Assembly (NCBI GenBank): GCA_029339505.1
Contig: JAQISU010000115.1
Location: forward strand, 9,001,001 to 9,065,000
Length of the DNA stretch: 64,000 bases
From: Unio delphinus
Lineage: Eukaryota > Mollusca > Bivalvia > Unionida > Unionidae
Direction of reading: 5' to 3'
The position numbers and the translations under genes are program-made. The notes below the pieces were generated by a model. The model searched no databases and was not told the DNA's origin. It worked only from the letters and a program-made list of their open reading frames with translations. Below are positions 45,308 to 58,511 of the stretch, piece after piece; position 1 is the first letter of the stretch, and each line of letters begins with the position of its first letter.

Positions 45308-45515
45308 AACACCATTTAATGTGGCTCTAGATGGCGGCCAGTATTTGTGGTGGAAGAAGAAACCCGGGAAGAACCACATACCCACAGGAAGCTACTGGTA
45401 AGCTTTCTCGAATACCCACGTAAGTAGAGTCGCGATTCGAACCCATGCACACAGAGGTTAGTGTTAATGATATAATAAAGGTGAGCACCTCTTAGACCAC
45501 TCTATCACCCGTGAC
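45308..45515 (-). mobile_element. tRNA-derived SINE, minus strand, second copy
   Basis: Shares ATGGCGGCCAGTATT, GTGGAAGAAGAA and the tRNA-like head with 25571-25805. The B box reads GGGTTCGAATC on the minus strand (45444-45434) and the A box is decayed (CCACTCTATCA on plus). Absent at the homologous place in unit 1. Confidence 0.68.
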
Positions 45516-46281
45516 CCCATTCATAATTGACTCCTGTGCATTATGAAAAATTATTTTAAATGGAAAATCGACCCATTCGGAGACTAGCATATAACAAAAA
45601 TGTGTAAAATCATCTGAAATTCATGTTCATAATAATTGCTCTGTTCAGCAAAGAAAAATATGAATAAAACAACAATCTCTCCTACAAAATATATAATATA
45701 GCTAAATAACCACTCCTATGTTGAAAAATTAACTGTATACAGTCAGAATTAAAACCATTACACTGTTCCGGATTACGGTCAGTTATTTCAGTTCCTTTTT
45801 AATAAGTGCACTAATACGGTTGCGTGAGTATGTGTAGTTAACACATACACCACTACTTTATGGATGTCGACAGTTAAACGCCGATATTTAGACCGCCCAA
45901 CCCATGAGATCCCTTTAGTTCCGTCTCGCTCATAATCGTAATAGCAAAATTAAGTTGTATATAATACTGTTAGGTGAAATCTCAATTATACCTGAGTGAG
46001 ATATATACTAAACAAATGAACCATTCGGCGACCGGTCGCCCAGAGGTTGGTTATATGCATGAGCGTACATCGTTTTACCTTTCAGCGACAGTAAACGGGC
46101 GACAAAAAATGAACGTGTGCTATTTATTTTATTGTACCACTTTTGTGTATGTTCATATTCTTTTCAGTATTCCATATAGTATTCACCCTATAGAAACAAT
46201 CCTGACTCGTATGTACTCACATATTCAGTAAACAACGATGTCTGCAAAAGGTTGCAACTTAGACGCTGTCCCCTAAAGATC

Positions 46282-46283
<2 letters not shown>

Positions 46284-46366
<83 letters not shown>
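46284..46366. repeat. (AT)n microsatellite
   Basis: About 41 units near the right edge of the extra block of unit 2. Confidence 0.97.
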
Positions 46367-46367
<1 letters not shown>

Positions 46368-46689
46368 CAGAGACAGTAATCTTTGAAGTCATCACATTCA
46401 GGTAATATGAGTTATGCAAATTGAGCAAATATAATCTTCAACATCAACTTTATCAAAACGCAATTAGGAAAAGACAGTGGGATAGATGGCAATTAATATG
46501 TAAAACGTTGGACAGACGGAAAGAAACATCATAATAGTTTATCTTATGGCCACTGATCAGGTGAACTACAAAGTGAGACTAATATCTAAATTTGAGCATC
46601 ATTAGTTAGTCGGTGTCCTGCATTAGCCAAATTACATGCTAATTACGTCACGTGTAGTCAATGAAGGCAAAGTAAGGTTTTGGTGTGAA

Positions 46690-47000
46690 GATGTAATATG
46701 CATAATGTAAACATAATGAAAAAAAAGATTAAAGACTAAAGAGTTTATGTTGTCTTTTATTAAATGATCAATATATATAGTGTACACACAATAGAAACAA
46801 GGATTATAGACTAAACAATTCATTTTTCTTCTATCAAATGATTAATATACATGATATACACACAATAGAAATAAGGATTACAGACTTAATAATAAATTTT
46901 GTCTTTGGTCTAATAGTTTATTTACATAATGTACAAATAGTTAAAACAAGGCGTAATGACTAAATAATGCATGTTGTCTTCTATCAGATGATCAGTTTCA
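46690..47000. repeat. Tandem repeat, about 78 bp, 4 copies
   Basis: ACAAGGATTA(T/C)AGACTAA, TTGTCTT(C/T)TATCA and AT(G/A)ATCA(A/G)T recur in order four times with moderate divergence. Confidence 0.8.
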
Positions 47001-48500
47001 TCATACTAAATTGAATCAACGTCTGACCGAGAGCATAATACAATTAATCGTATCTAGAATAAGACAATCATACCACCTGACGTCTTGTCCAATTTGTCAA
47101 CAATATTCCAACGACTACTGATGATATCTCATGTGGTTTTCTTCATCCATATGACAAAGAAATTTACTTGCATGTTTCATAGGTATCAAAATGACATCAA
47201 ATTTAAAACAAAGCAGTCTTAAGAGGCAATCTGAATCGCTAATATTTTGTCATAAATACGGTACTTAATGAAATCCAAAATGTTTTGATTAATAATATAG
47301 CTGATAATTGAAACATAATCGTTAAGAAATGTGCTGAAGAAATTGAACATAAAACACCTCGTGGATACAAAGAAAAACAAAACAGTCTCCGACATCGCAC
47401 CACCGAATTAAACATTCAGAAAATATCATTCTATTTCGCTTTGAAAACTACGAACGTTTGTTTACTCCAGTAACGTACTAGCTATGCACAGCTTTTAATT
47501 TGTAAACAGAGTTGCATACATAAGTAAAACTAAATATTAAATAAAAACAAATTAGAGACTTAAATATAGATAAGGGTGCCTTGTCAATCTGAAATCCATA
47601 TGGATACATCGTATTATGTCCTCTACAATGAAAAAGCAGTTATTATTTTCCATGAGTATGATTTCTTTGGCTTGTGATCAAAACTAAAACCATATAAGCA
47701 TCACCTACAATCATGTACATATATTATCTTGCTTCTGGCCACCAATAAATAGGAAAATATTTGGCCATTTAAAAATATTGTCATTGAAAGTTATGAATAT
47801 TTGTCAACGTCCGTCACAAAAATCTGTCTATTTGAAGCTAAATCAAATGTGGATATTGCGTACATAGCTACTATATACACCTGTAAAATATCGATTATTC
47901 TGTGATTCTATACGGAACTCTAGGTGGATAATTATTTGTTGGTAATTGGCAGAGATGGACTGAGAGACTGATGGAGGGAACCACAATATTTCAATCGTTA
48001 TAGAGTTTTGAAAGAACTTAAGAAGTATTCAAACAACATTCACACAAATATTAATTCATTTTGAAACATGTATACATAAAAAGTGAATTTACGTTAATGG
48101 GTCACGTTGATAAATTTCGAGATCCCTTCTGCAGCACCGGTTTTGACTTCTCCTAAGATTTATGAAGAGTAACCAAACTCAATTTAGAAGTGGAACTTTA
48201 ATACTTAATGCGAAACAGGGAAATGTGAAACTAAATCTACAGTAGTTGAAGATAAGAGTTGCTTGCGAAGCTATATATATGCTCTGAATCATTAGAGTAG
48301 AGTGTTAGACTGCGGGATGGATTGTGCATCTTGAGTGGTTAAGCTTCGGATTGAAGATGATTGGGATAGCAAATTTTGATCTGGTGCTGAGAGCATATAG
48401 AGACAAAGATTTACGACCTGTGGCTAAATTTTCCAAAAGGAAATGATAAGTTGCTTTTTTTGTCAGGGTTCGGCCACCCTCTGTAGATTTAGAGAGACTA
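47000..48500. other. No feature recognised
   Basis: AT-rich; no coding motif, structured repeat or splice-supported frame seen. Confidence 0.45.
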
Positions 48501-48507
48501 AATGATA

Positions 48508-50640
48508 TAAATGATTTGCACAAAATAAACTATGATTTTCAGGAATTGAAACAAAATATTGAGAGGTGCTTTTAAACCTCAGACTATATTAGCATTTGTG
48601 ATTTTTATTCCGTTGCGGAAAACTTGGTACAAACCCAGAGTTTAAATAATTTTCGGTACATCAAACGTAGGTTAACTTTCACTTTATTTTCCGAGAATAT
48701 TGAAGTACGTTGTGTTAGACGGACGCCACAGACGAGATCGGGACAACTGTGTTTCGTTTTGGAGGTAAGGGATTTGTATAATTATTAGTTATTTACTATA
48801 TACATCTGGCAATATTTTGTTTCTCTCAGACACGTAAGTGTGTTTATAATTGGATACAGTGAATGGTATGTTGTAACTCTGGTACCGTGTAAAGTGTATT
48901 TCCCTCTACTTCAAAAAAAGATTCCAATGTGAAAATGTAAAAGTAATAGGCGTGGCATACAAACGGTAGGAGCATAGCATAGAAAACAAATACAAGAAAT
49001 CCTAGTTGATATCTTTCTATGTTTCATCTTTCAATTTATGATAGATTTCAGTACATGTCTGGATTTCAAATATATTTTGTTTATAGGTTTAGAAGTCCAT
49101 CGTTACTCCGTACTCAATAGAGAATAGTTTGGTGACATCCTATTTAGAATTTACATGTACATATACAGATTCGGGCGATATGCCAAGAAACAGACGCAGA
49201 GGGGTGTGCATTTCGATATATGCATACGCGCATTCAATTGACCTGGACCTGGAACCATTTCAAGGGTTCATATTGATCAGTGATTAGGAATGGTAGAGAT
49301 TCATTACGTAGGACTTGTACCTATCGATATAACCTATTGAATGAACAACATGACCAACACATTACTAATAAGAATTTACATGTTCATATCTAACTCTTCG
49401 AAGCACATAGTAGGAAAACAATATAATTAACATAATTTACACTCAAAGTCATAACTGAGGTATGGGAACTACATTTATTAACTAGCTGACGTTTTTATAC
49501 TAATAACATGTACACATTTCGACAATGCAGTTTAACACATGTATTCTTTCCAATAAAACGAATCCATTTTGCAAGAATGAATGTGTTCCATCAAGTATGA
49601 AATATTTGTATAGTCCCGTAGTTTCCAAATAGTTCATGTTATCTTTGAATCAATAGGTATCAATTCACAAAATGTTCTGATTAACTAAACAGGTGTTCAT
49701 TTCATTGTAAGTAAAACAAATACTATAGAAAACTAAAATCGTTGCTAAACAAAAACGCATGTTATAATATTTTCTTTAGGTAAGACAATCTACTTGTTCC
49801 GGTCTATCTAACTTGATAGGACGTGACCAATTAGAGAAATATCGGAACTTTCAAGTACGCTTTTTATCCATTTATGTCTGTTAAAAACAGCTATACTTTA
49901 CAATATGTTTATAAACGACCTATCTTACGTAATTAAGTATATAATACCCTATATCCAAATAAAAAACTAAACAACAAGAGATTGAGCAAATATATCAATA
50001 TTTGGAATAAAGCCATCCCCAATCAATCAGGATAATGTTTGTCAGGATTCACCTTACCCAAACATCACCAAATGATGGTAGATACATTCCACCTACTCTA
50101 GAATTGTCAGTATCTGCATGAAGTCGTTAATAATGTTGACTTGTTGATATTAATCATCAAAATGTATTGTCACGTGCACCCCGACCGCCTAACGATCAGT
50201 GTGAAGTTATTCATAGCTATATAACCGGAAAGGTAGATTACATTCCAACAACTTTCGCCAAACTATGAAATTATATGTCGCTCATTCTACCTTCAAATTG
50301 CACTATGAGCATGAAGTCACGTGATCCAATCAGAGCGATTAATTAAAATATAAATACAGATTTCATTTCGTTGAGTGGTTAATAATCTAATCAATCACTA
50401 CCTCATCAATATATGTTACTTTGGTTGGGTCAACTCCTTCTAATACTGGGTGAGCCAGCAACCACACGAGATCTGTTATATTAGATAAGCAAAATATGTC
50501 AATTATATTTACAATGTACGATCAAGCTTTCTTCTAAGCCTCTATTCATTTTGACTTTATCTACAATGATGGGTAAGGACTGAAGATATTTTTGGACTAA
50601 TGCCATGTTTATGAGAAAAATTTAAACGCGGAAATCAATT
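48508..50640. repeat. Older duplication, copy A (about 2.1 kb, uninterrupted)
   Basis: Collinear with 56903-61345 minus the insertion. Best-kept block: ACCTGGACCTGGAACCATTT with its flanks (49245-49300 and 57580-57635), otherwise about 80 percent by eye. It contains the empty target CAATAGGTATCAATTCAC (49651-49668) for the 2379-bp element. A donor-like GGAGGTAAGG at 48760-48770 is kept in both copies, but no coding frame goes with it. Confidence 0.9.
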
Positions 50641-50644
50641 ATGA

Positions 50645-51251
50645 AACACGAAATGTACCAACTTTTGCAATTAGAGTACTTAAATGTATACGCACAAGAT
50701 TTTTCATACTCGCTTCTTATTTTGAGAGCAATCATTATTTTGAAATATTTGTCTGTTTCCTGGCTTTTATTTTTCTATTCATAACGTTAGTCCAATCATC
50801 ATCGCAGGGATACATAGACGAAAACATAGACGAAAACATTTGTTCTGAAGGCCGAAAAACGAAAACAGTATTAAAAGTCTAAGCTGGGGTTTCACGTTTA
50901 AAAAATCTACGTATAACTTCTTTTTCTTTTAATGAAATCTGTGAGGAAAACGTAGTCAATACCTTAATTTGGTTATGGACCATAACCATAACCTGGTAAT
51001 AAACACATCTGCTGTGATTATTAAAATTATTTCGAAATGTCTCCTAGTCTAACACTTCAAGAAATATTCGATAATAGTTGACAAAGGATGTTTGGTGAGT
51101 CCTATCTGAAGAAAACTGTACTGTATCTTTCTTTTGAAAATCCTAACAGAACCCCTAAATAACGACAATAAACGTTTAATGTTTAAATAGTTTAATGTTA
51201 CAACGTTGTTCGTTTTACCCTGGAATGGTCTGGCATTGCTAAATACTTAAG

Positions 51252-51339
<88 letters not shown>

Positions 51340-51635
51340 CCATATTGATCAGAACATATTCTGCATAGCAAACACGACCATTCTCTCTATCTTTCTACTT
51401 TACAAACGAAAGTGACAGTCACCAAATTCTGTTCTGGCTGTATGGAAATGCAGACCAATATTCAAATATAACTAAAAAATGAAAACAATGGTACAAAAAG
51501 GATTTAGAAAATTAGTGAAATCATCGCATAGTTTGATTGAACGAATAATACAGTGCAAATAGTGCGCGAAAATGATACAAAACATGTTGCTAAAGATGTG
51601 CCGTTATCAATGGCATACAAAGACAGACAGTTGAA

Positions 51636-51702
<67 letters not shown>

Positions 51703-52305
51703 GATCAGTTATTAATAACCACTCGTTGCGTTAAGAGGTATTTGCTAATTTTCTGACTGTATTCCAAGGGTCTACAATATATCTAGCACATAGGTCAAGT
51801 TTGTTACATTTCATACAAAAATGATATTAAAGTCAACCTTACGCAATTGAATGATCATTAATGCATCAACCGATAATTATTTTTCTCATTTTAGTACCTT
51901 GTTTCTGCAAAGCGTTGATTTCATACAATATCCATAACGTAATTGCATCAATTAAATCTCACGTTTCTGTTTTATTTCTCATCGATACACAATTTTTAAA
52001 GCAATTTTTTACAATGTACGACGTTTGGAAGAAATGTCGACATTATTTACATATTTAACATTACTTGGACAGTTGAAAATTTAATTCACGTTTCATATAT
52101 CTAGAAATATTATAAATCGTATTCTAACTTCTTCTAACTCTAGTTTATCAGAGTTTCATGAAAGTTTCTGCATTTGAACTCTTCGGATTTTCGCAATACA
52201 TTTGCACAGCTAAACAAACATATAGCGTATATCACTGAAACGCTGTTGGATGTGTTGCGTATCCGATAGTTTCATTTGTTTTATAATTTCTTAGTAAATC
52301 AATTA

Positions 52306-52383
<78 letters not shown>

Positions 52384-52435
52384 CTATGAGCAATATTCTT
52401 TTTGGAAAACAAGACACTATATTGGGTGCAAGAGA
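50645..52435. other. No gene; three long (AT)n tracts
   Basis: AT tracts at 51253-51336, 51639-51700 and 52310-52379. The remainder is AT-rich without coding signal. Confidence 0.6.
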
Positions 52436-52439
52436 AAAC

Positions 52440-52783
52440 CTTGAACTCACAGTAGCTCTACGTTCGCTTTATTCTCTTGGAAAATGTAAGTAATTTACAC
52501 TATATCATTGACATAGACCAAAATAGGATAACTTTGCTAATGTTTACGATGTAAGGGATTCGCATAATTATTACTTATTAAAGATATACAACAGACAGGT
52601 TGATGTTAGTTTTACTGAGAAATGATTAAACCATGTATAGAATGTAATATTGCGAACGGTATTTCGTAGGTCTAGTACAGTGAAATATTAATTCCCTTAA
52701 ATTTCTTGTCCAATGACTTATTGTATTTTAGATTTATATTACAGGTGATACCATGAATGTATGGATGCATGCATTCATACATG

Positions 52784-52851
<68 letters not shown>

Positions 52852-53230
52852 CAAGGTACCCTCTCAAAGTGTTGATATTCGTAATTTATTAGGGATGAAA
52901 GAGAAACGTTATGTAGGACCTATTGATATTTATTTAACATATTGAATGAAAGTAACCATACTATATTAACAAAGAGAAAAACTTAAATATTCTTAAATCG
53001 CTCTTCTAAGACCATACCATGAAAACATTATTATACATTATATGTCATTGATATGTGTGGTTTTGAAAGGATTCGATTGCGTACACATGGTATGTGATTT
53101 TGAAAGGTTTCGATTTCATACACAGAGGAGAGGATATGTGCGACTATAACGAATTGTCGGAACTGTTCGGCAATTTGAATGTTCATAATTTTTTCCAATC
53201 TAGAAATATGTCATTAAACGTAAAACTAAA
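52440..53230. repeat. Diverged third relative (copy C) of the 48.5/56.9-kb duplication
   Basis: Shares in order GTAAGGGATTCGCATAATTATTACTTATTA (given in parts: GTAAGGGATT, ATAATTATTA), TATGTAGGACCTATTGATAT, CATATTGAATGAA and TCTTCTAAGA with copies A and B. Much more diverged. Contains a (CA)n tract at 52797-52846. Confidence 0.6.
52776..52846. repeat. (CATA)n-(CA)n microsatellite
   Basis: Short CATA run followed by about 25 CA units. Confidence 0.96.
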
Positions 53231-53383
53231 AGCAGCATTCTTATAAAGCAATATCTCGTACAACTGTAAATATTAGATTCACCATTATCATTATTTCAAA
53301 ATAGATCGCTTGGTCTTCTATTCATAAATATCCAATCGTCACGTTTTCATTGTTTCGTATATCTATTATTTCTGGTAGGTATA

Positions 53384-55720
53384 CTACTACTACTACTACT
53401 ATTACTACTACTAATGAAGACTTTGTATAGCGCCTAATCTTTAGAATCACTAAGCGTTTTACAACATCTATAATTATATGAGGGCAAAAACAAAAAAAAA
53501 AACAAAAAACAAAAGCAAAGACCATCAGATTAGAAAACATAAAAAAATGCTGAAACTATTTGAGGTAGGACACATTTTTAGGTTTTTAACGTTGTTCTTG
53601 TAGTAGCACAAAGGTGGGTTTTAGAGGACTCCTGAAAGGGATTTTGTGTCTTTGTGTCTAGTTTTAAGGAGCAATTCATTCCACACTGCTGCTCCAATAA
53701 ATGCAAAAAAACGTTGTCCATTTGACATCGTTTTCATAGTAAGAATAGTGAGTATTCGATTGTCCGATGAGGAGCGAAAGTATCTTGCTGGTGCGTACAC
53801 ATGGGTAAAGCCAGAAATATACGATGGACTGTATTCCATCATTGAAACGTAGCACAGAGAACACAATTTGAGTTTGATTAAGGATCAAATGGATATCCAG
53901 TGTAGGGACAGAGCAGTGAGGAGGTGTGCTCTGAAAGTGATATTCTACAGAACCTACGAGCAGCTGTGTTTTGAACGTTTTTGAACTTTCTGGAGTAGAT
54001 ATTGAGACAAACCAGACAGAATTGAGCTACAATAGTCCAGTCCTGAAAGTAGTAATGAACACATCAGTGTTTTAGTGGTATCAAATGAAAGATATTTGCG
54101 AATGGAGCTGATACGTCTCAGCTCAAGATATGCAGCCTTGCATATGATCATGACATGTTCGTTCAATGTGGGAGTACTGTCCAGAATAACACCTAGGTTT
54201 CGTACTGACTGTGTGAATTTAATGGTCTTGCTGCTGATATTTATGTTTTTAGGTAAAATATGTGAATGAGAAAGTCTTTATGTTGTGATCATAATGGCCC
54301 TAGTCTCATCATAATTCATCTGCAGCTTGTTACCTGTCATCCGTGATTTAACGTCAGAAAAGCACCTAGTATCAGCTTTAGTTAGGTGGGTAGACATGTA
54401 TATTTGGGTGTCATCAGCGTACAATTGGTGAGACACTGGATGATGATATATGACACTTTGGAGCCTCCCAGTGTATAGAATGAAGAAAACGGGTCCAACA
54501 ACAACTCTGTGGAACACCGCAACATAAATCAACTGGGATGGAATGTATTCCATATGCAGATTTAATTTGTGTCCTATTGACTAAGTGGGATTTCGACCAC
54601 AGTAAGGCTGTATTGCGAATGCCAAATACATGCTGGAGACTGTGAAGTAATATATCATGGTATATCGTGTCACATCATGCAAACAAATCAAGGAGGGTGA
54701 GGACTCTTATCTTTCCACTATTCAATGCAGAACGAATATCATTAACTACTTTCAGAAGAGTACTTTCAGTACTGTGGCAATGGCAATATGCTGACTGGAC
54801 ATTGCTAAAATGACTGTAAGAATTCTAATTATGTACAAGTTGGGTTAAAACATTGTCTAAGATATTTTATATGGACGAGATATTCCACGCTGGACGGTTG
54901 TTCTTTATATCAATGTAGACGAGTTTCGGATTCTTCAGCAGAGGCTTTACAATGTCTGATTTGCAAAATGTTGATAAATCTCCGGATGAGAGAGAGGTAT
55001 TAAACACATCAGTTGGTGAAGGAAATATTAGATCTAAGCACCCAAGCAGCTGTGATGATAGCATTGGATCAAGTTCGCATGACTTTGGCGCACTGTTCAT
55101 GACTATTGTCCGTACTAAATCCATATCATCAGGTCTATGAAGAATCGAGTGTAAAAGGTGACCATCTTTATGGGTGTGTTGGTTAACTGACTATTTAGGG
55201 TGAAAACATGCATGGAATGTGGGAGTTGTGATGTGTGTCGGTTTCCCGGACAGTAAAAGTGAACGTTGACATCTCCAAGAATAACCAGGTTGCTACCTAT
55301 CGCACGTCCATTCACCACAACATTCGGAAACTGCTAAAAAATGAGAGATTCAGTTATCTTTGTTTTTCTACGAGAAGGAGAGTGGTAGAGGCAAAACAAA
55401 ACAATGTGAGGCAGAAATTGAAGGCTCTTAGGTGATTAATACATTTTATCATGAAATTTTTTGTGATGACAGAAATTCCACCTGCTAGAATTGCGGGGTA
55501 ACGACTTAATGGAGTAACCGCTGCGTGTTAGATTCACGCAGTTGGGCTCATCACCTGATATCTGTAGCCATGTTTATGTAAGGAAGTAGACGTCAATATT
55601 ATGATATTTGATTAAATTAACTGTTTGTGTGCGCTTTACCTATGGTCCTACTAACTGGGCGTATAATAATCAATACGTAGTGGTATCTCTGGGATAGTAG
55701 AAACAACGGTTGAAAATATA
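53384..55720 (-). mobile_element. CR1/L2-type LINE, degraded but nearly full length
   Basis: On the minus strand: endonuclease pieces (NIDVYFLT, GDEPNCV, LVILGDVNVHF) at 55.7-55.1 kb; RT start with SCELDPMLSSQLL and DIVKPLLKNPKL, NRPAWN; the catalytic LYADDTQIY box near 54420 within 54278-54553; the thumb LLLSGLDYCSSILSGL near 54000; then a 3'UTR with AAACGCTTAGTGATTCT and GGCGCTATACAAAG, ending in a (TAGTAG)n tail at 53412-53384. Several stops and frameshifts, so inactive. The YADDTQ box and the trinucleotide tail fit CR1/L2 clades. Confidence 0.82.
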
Positions 55721-55724
55721 TTAG

Positions 55725-56900
55725 GGATTTGCACCAAGTTATCTAAATTAAGGCTGACGTCTTAAATTGTTTAGCTGGAAAGGACGAAAGTGAGATCACT
55801 GGAATTCTTCTTGATGTTCTACGCTTGCCAGGTTTGAAACAACGTTTGTTTTGTGCTTCCCTGTACATTTAAGTAATGTTGAATGTAGTCCTAGTTCGGT
55901 TAGTCTTAAGGACAATATGGTATGAAGAGCCAAGGAGTGTTCATTTAAAGCAATTACTGAGTATCCATCATAGCATAAACGGGTGGACGGGCTATCATGT
56001 GATGATGGTTTATTCAAGAACAAAGGACGTCGTAAAAGTGGAGGAAGACATGAGAACGCTTCTAATTGTTCTAGTTTCCAAACCAAGGACATGACAAAGC
56101 ACATACAAACTATACATAACATACATCGGGATACGAGATAATGTAGACGAAGATAGAGAACAAGCACATATATCATGCACAAGAAAACAGCACAAAAACG
56201 GAAGAGCTGTTATAAATAATGTCACTTTGAAATTTTAAAGACGTTATAGTCACGCATTAGGGAATGTCTATGAATTGGTTAACAGAATTAGTAATAGAAA
56301 GTGTCCGATGGTCACTCAATGTGCCAAGTGACATATGTTTAAGATATGAATTGATTTACCCTAAATTTTGTGCCACATTGTCCGATGCTGCTGGGATTTG
56401 TTCTTGAAATAATTAATCTTATATTAAATTTTCATTTCCATTCAAAGATGAGCAAGGTATTTTAATTTTTTGTATGAACAATATCTATTTATTGTTAGAC
56501 AGATTTCTTTTTAGGGATGGAAGAACATTGTTCGAGGAAATATTATGATAGTGCTGCGCCTGATCATCTTGATTTTCTCTCCTTTAATGAGAATAGTTCA
56601 GGATTGGCTTTTACATATAATCTTCTTAAATGGCCACACCGTTCAACGCATCAGATGTGATTGCCTTGATGTACAGTTCTTCTGCATTATGTTTAACGAG
56701 TCAAGCTTTAATGACGGTAAACAAACCATATACATGTATATTTTATTTCTTGTATACTCATTTGAATTATTATTATCATTTTTGTCTTAATAACCGAGAT
56801 TCAATCCATTATCCAGCACATAACTAAACAATACTGGAATATTGATGAACAAATATTTTTAATCAGTCAGAGGGCATATTAAATGGTTTGCTCCTGTTAA
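55725..56900. other. No gene recognised
   Basis: Minus-strand frame 55796-56182 partly overlaps probable LINE 5' sequence. Plus-strand frames at 56545-56827 are hydrophobic (possible transmembrane-like stretch) but overlap each other in different frames and lack splice support. Confidence 0.35.
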
Positions 56901-58281
56901 ACAAATGATTTGCATAAAATAAGCTATGATTTTCAGGAATCCAAATATAATATTGATAGTTGCTTTCAAACGTCAGTCTATATTAGTCTTTGTGAAGTTT
57001 ATTTCCTTACGGTAAACTTAGTACAAAGCCAGAGTGTAGATAATTTTCAGTAAGTCAAAAGTAGGTCAACCCTATCTTTTTCCGAGAATATTGATTTTTT
57101 TTGTGTTAGACTGACGCCACAGAGGAGATTGAGACAACTGTGTTCCGTTTTGGAGGTAAGGGATTTGTATGATTATTCCTTATTAGCTATAAACATCTGG
57201 CAAATATTTTGTTTCATGCAGAAACGGAAATTTGTTTAGAATTGGATACAGTGAATGGTATGTTGTAAATCAGGCACAGTGTAAAGCGTATTTCCCTCTC
57301 CCTCGTGAAAAATTCATTGTGAAAATGTAAAAGAAATAGGCGTGACATACAAAAGGTAGGAGCATAGCATAGAAAACAAATACCAGAAATCCCAGGTGAT
57401 ATCATTCTCTGTTTCATCTCTCAATTGAATGTATATTTCCGTGCTCAATGAACAATAGTTTGGTGACATATTATTCATCATTTACATGTATATATACAGA
57501 GTCAGTCGATATGCCAAGAAATCAGACTAGAAGTGTGTGCATTTCGATATACGAATACATGCATTCAATTGACCTGGACCTGGAACCATTTCAAGGGTTC
57601 ATATTGATCAGTGATTAGGAATGGTTGAGATACCTTAAGTAGGACTTGTACCTATCGATATAACGTATTGAATCAAAATAATGACCAAGTCTGTGCTAAC
57701 AAGAATGAAATTTACATGCTCATATCCAACTCTTCCAAGAAAATAGTAGGAAAACAATATAATTAAGATAATTTACACTCTGGCTTGTAAATGACTATTT
57801 CATATCGGATGTATGAAAACTAAATTTATAAACTAGGTGACGATTTAATACTGAAAACTTGTTCAACTTTCGACCATGTAGTTTAACGGAAAAACACACA
57901 TATTCTTTCCAATAAATTAAACTCATTTTGCAAGAAAGAACGTGTTCCATAATTATGAAATGTTTGACCAATATCGTAGTTTCCAAATAGCTCACGTTAT
58001 CTTTTGATCAATAGGAACACAGGTCAACAGTGAAATCATTACTGACTTGAAAAGGCCCTAATCTGTAGTATTTTGGTGTGCCGAACACGAATATAACCGT
58101 GAAAATTTTTTATTGGCTCTCGTTTTGAAGATATTCATATACCTCATTTTTTATGTTTCACTGTGTAAATTTCTCCAGTAGGACTGCAGCAACATCCGGA
58201 ATAATGATGTAACATTGCATAATACCATCATGCTCACATCATCCACAGTTGATTGCATCATTTTCTGATGCAATGCAATAC

Positions 58282-58397
58282 TAATGCCATGCGGCTGCTG
58301 AAGTAAGTTGACGTCAGCAGTGTACTATACATGTGTAGGCCTATTATACTAATGCCAGGCGGCTGCTGAAGCTGACGTAAGCAGTGTACTATATAAA
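58282..58397 (+). promoter_or_regulatory. Promoter of the 555-aa gene: duplicated CRE-containing module plus TATA box
   Basis: Two tandem copies (58282-58331 and 58350-58396) share TAATGCCA(T/G)GCGGCTGCTG, TGACGT(C/A)A and AGCAGTGTACTATA. The first has the full palindromic CRE/ATF site TGACGTCA (58309-58316), the second TGACGTAA (58373-58380). Only the second runs into a perfect TATAAA (58392-58397), about 115 bp before the ATG. This suggests host bZIP control; inference. Confidence 0.62.
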
Positions 58398-58511
58398 GCC
58401 CAATCAGATAGGTTCAGCATTTAAAATATTTTAAACGTTGTGCGAGACAGTTCAAGCTACTGTTACATAAAACTTATTATTTTATCCATTTACGTACAAT
58501 AAAGAACAGTA

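Larger units (their letters stand above)
36922..46625. repeat. Segmental duplication, unit 2 (about 9.7 kb)
   Basis: Direct-orientation partner of 25806-35720. It holds the empty LINE site, the complete Mutator-like element and an extra block of about 1.1 kb (45290-46385) with a SINE and an (AT)n tract. Confidence 0.93.
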
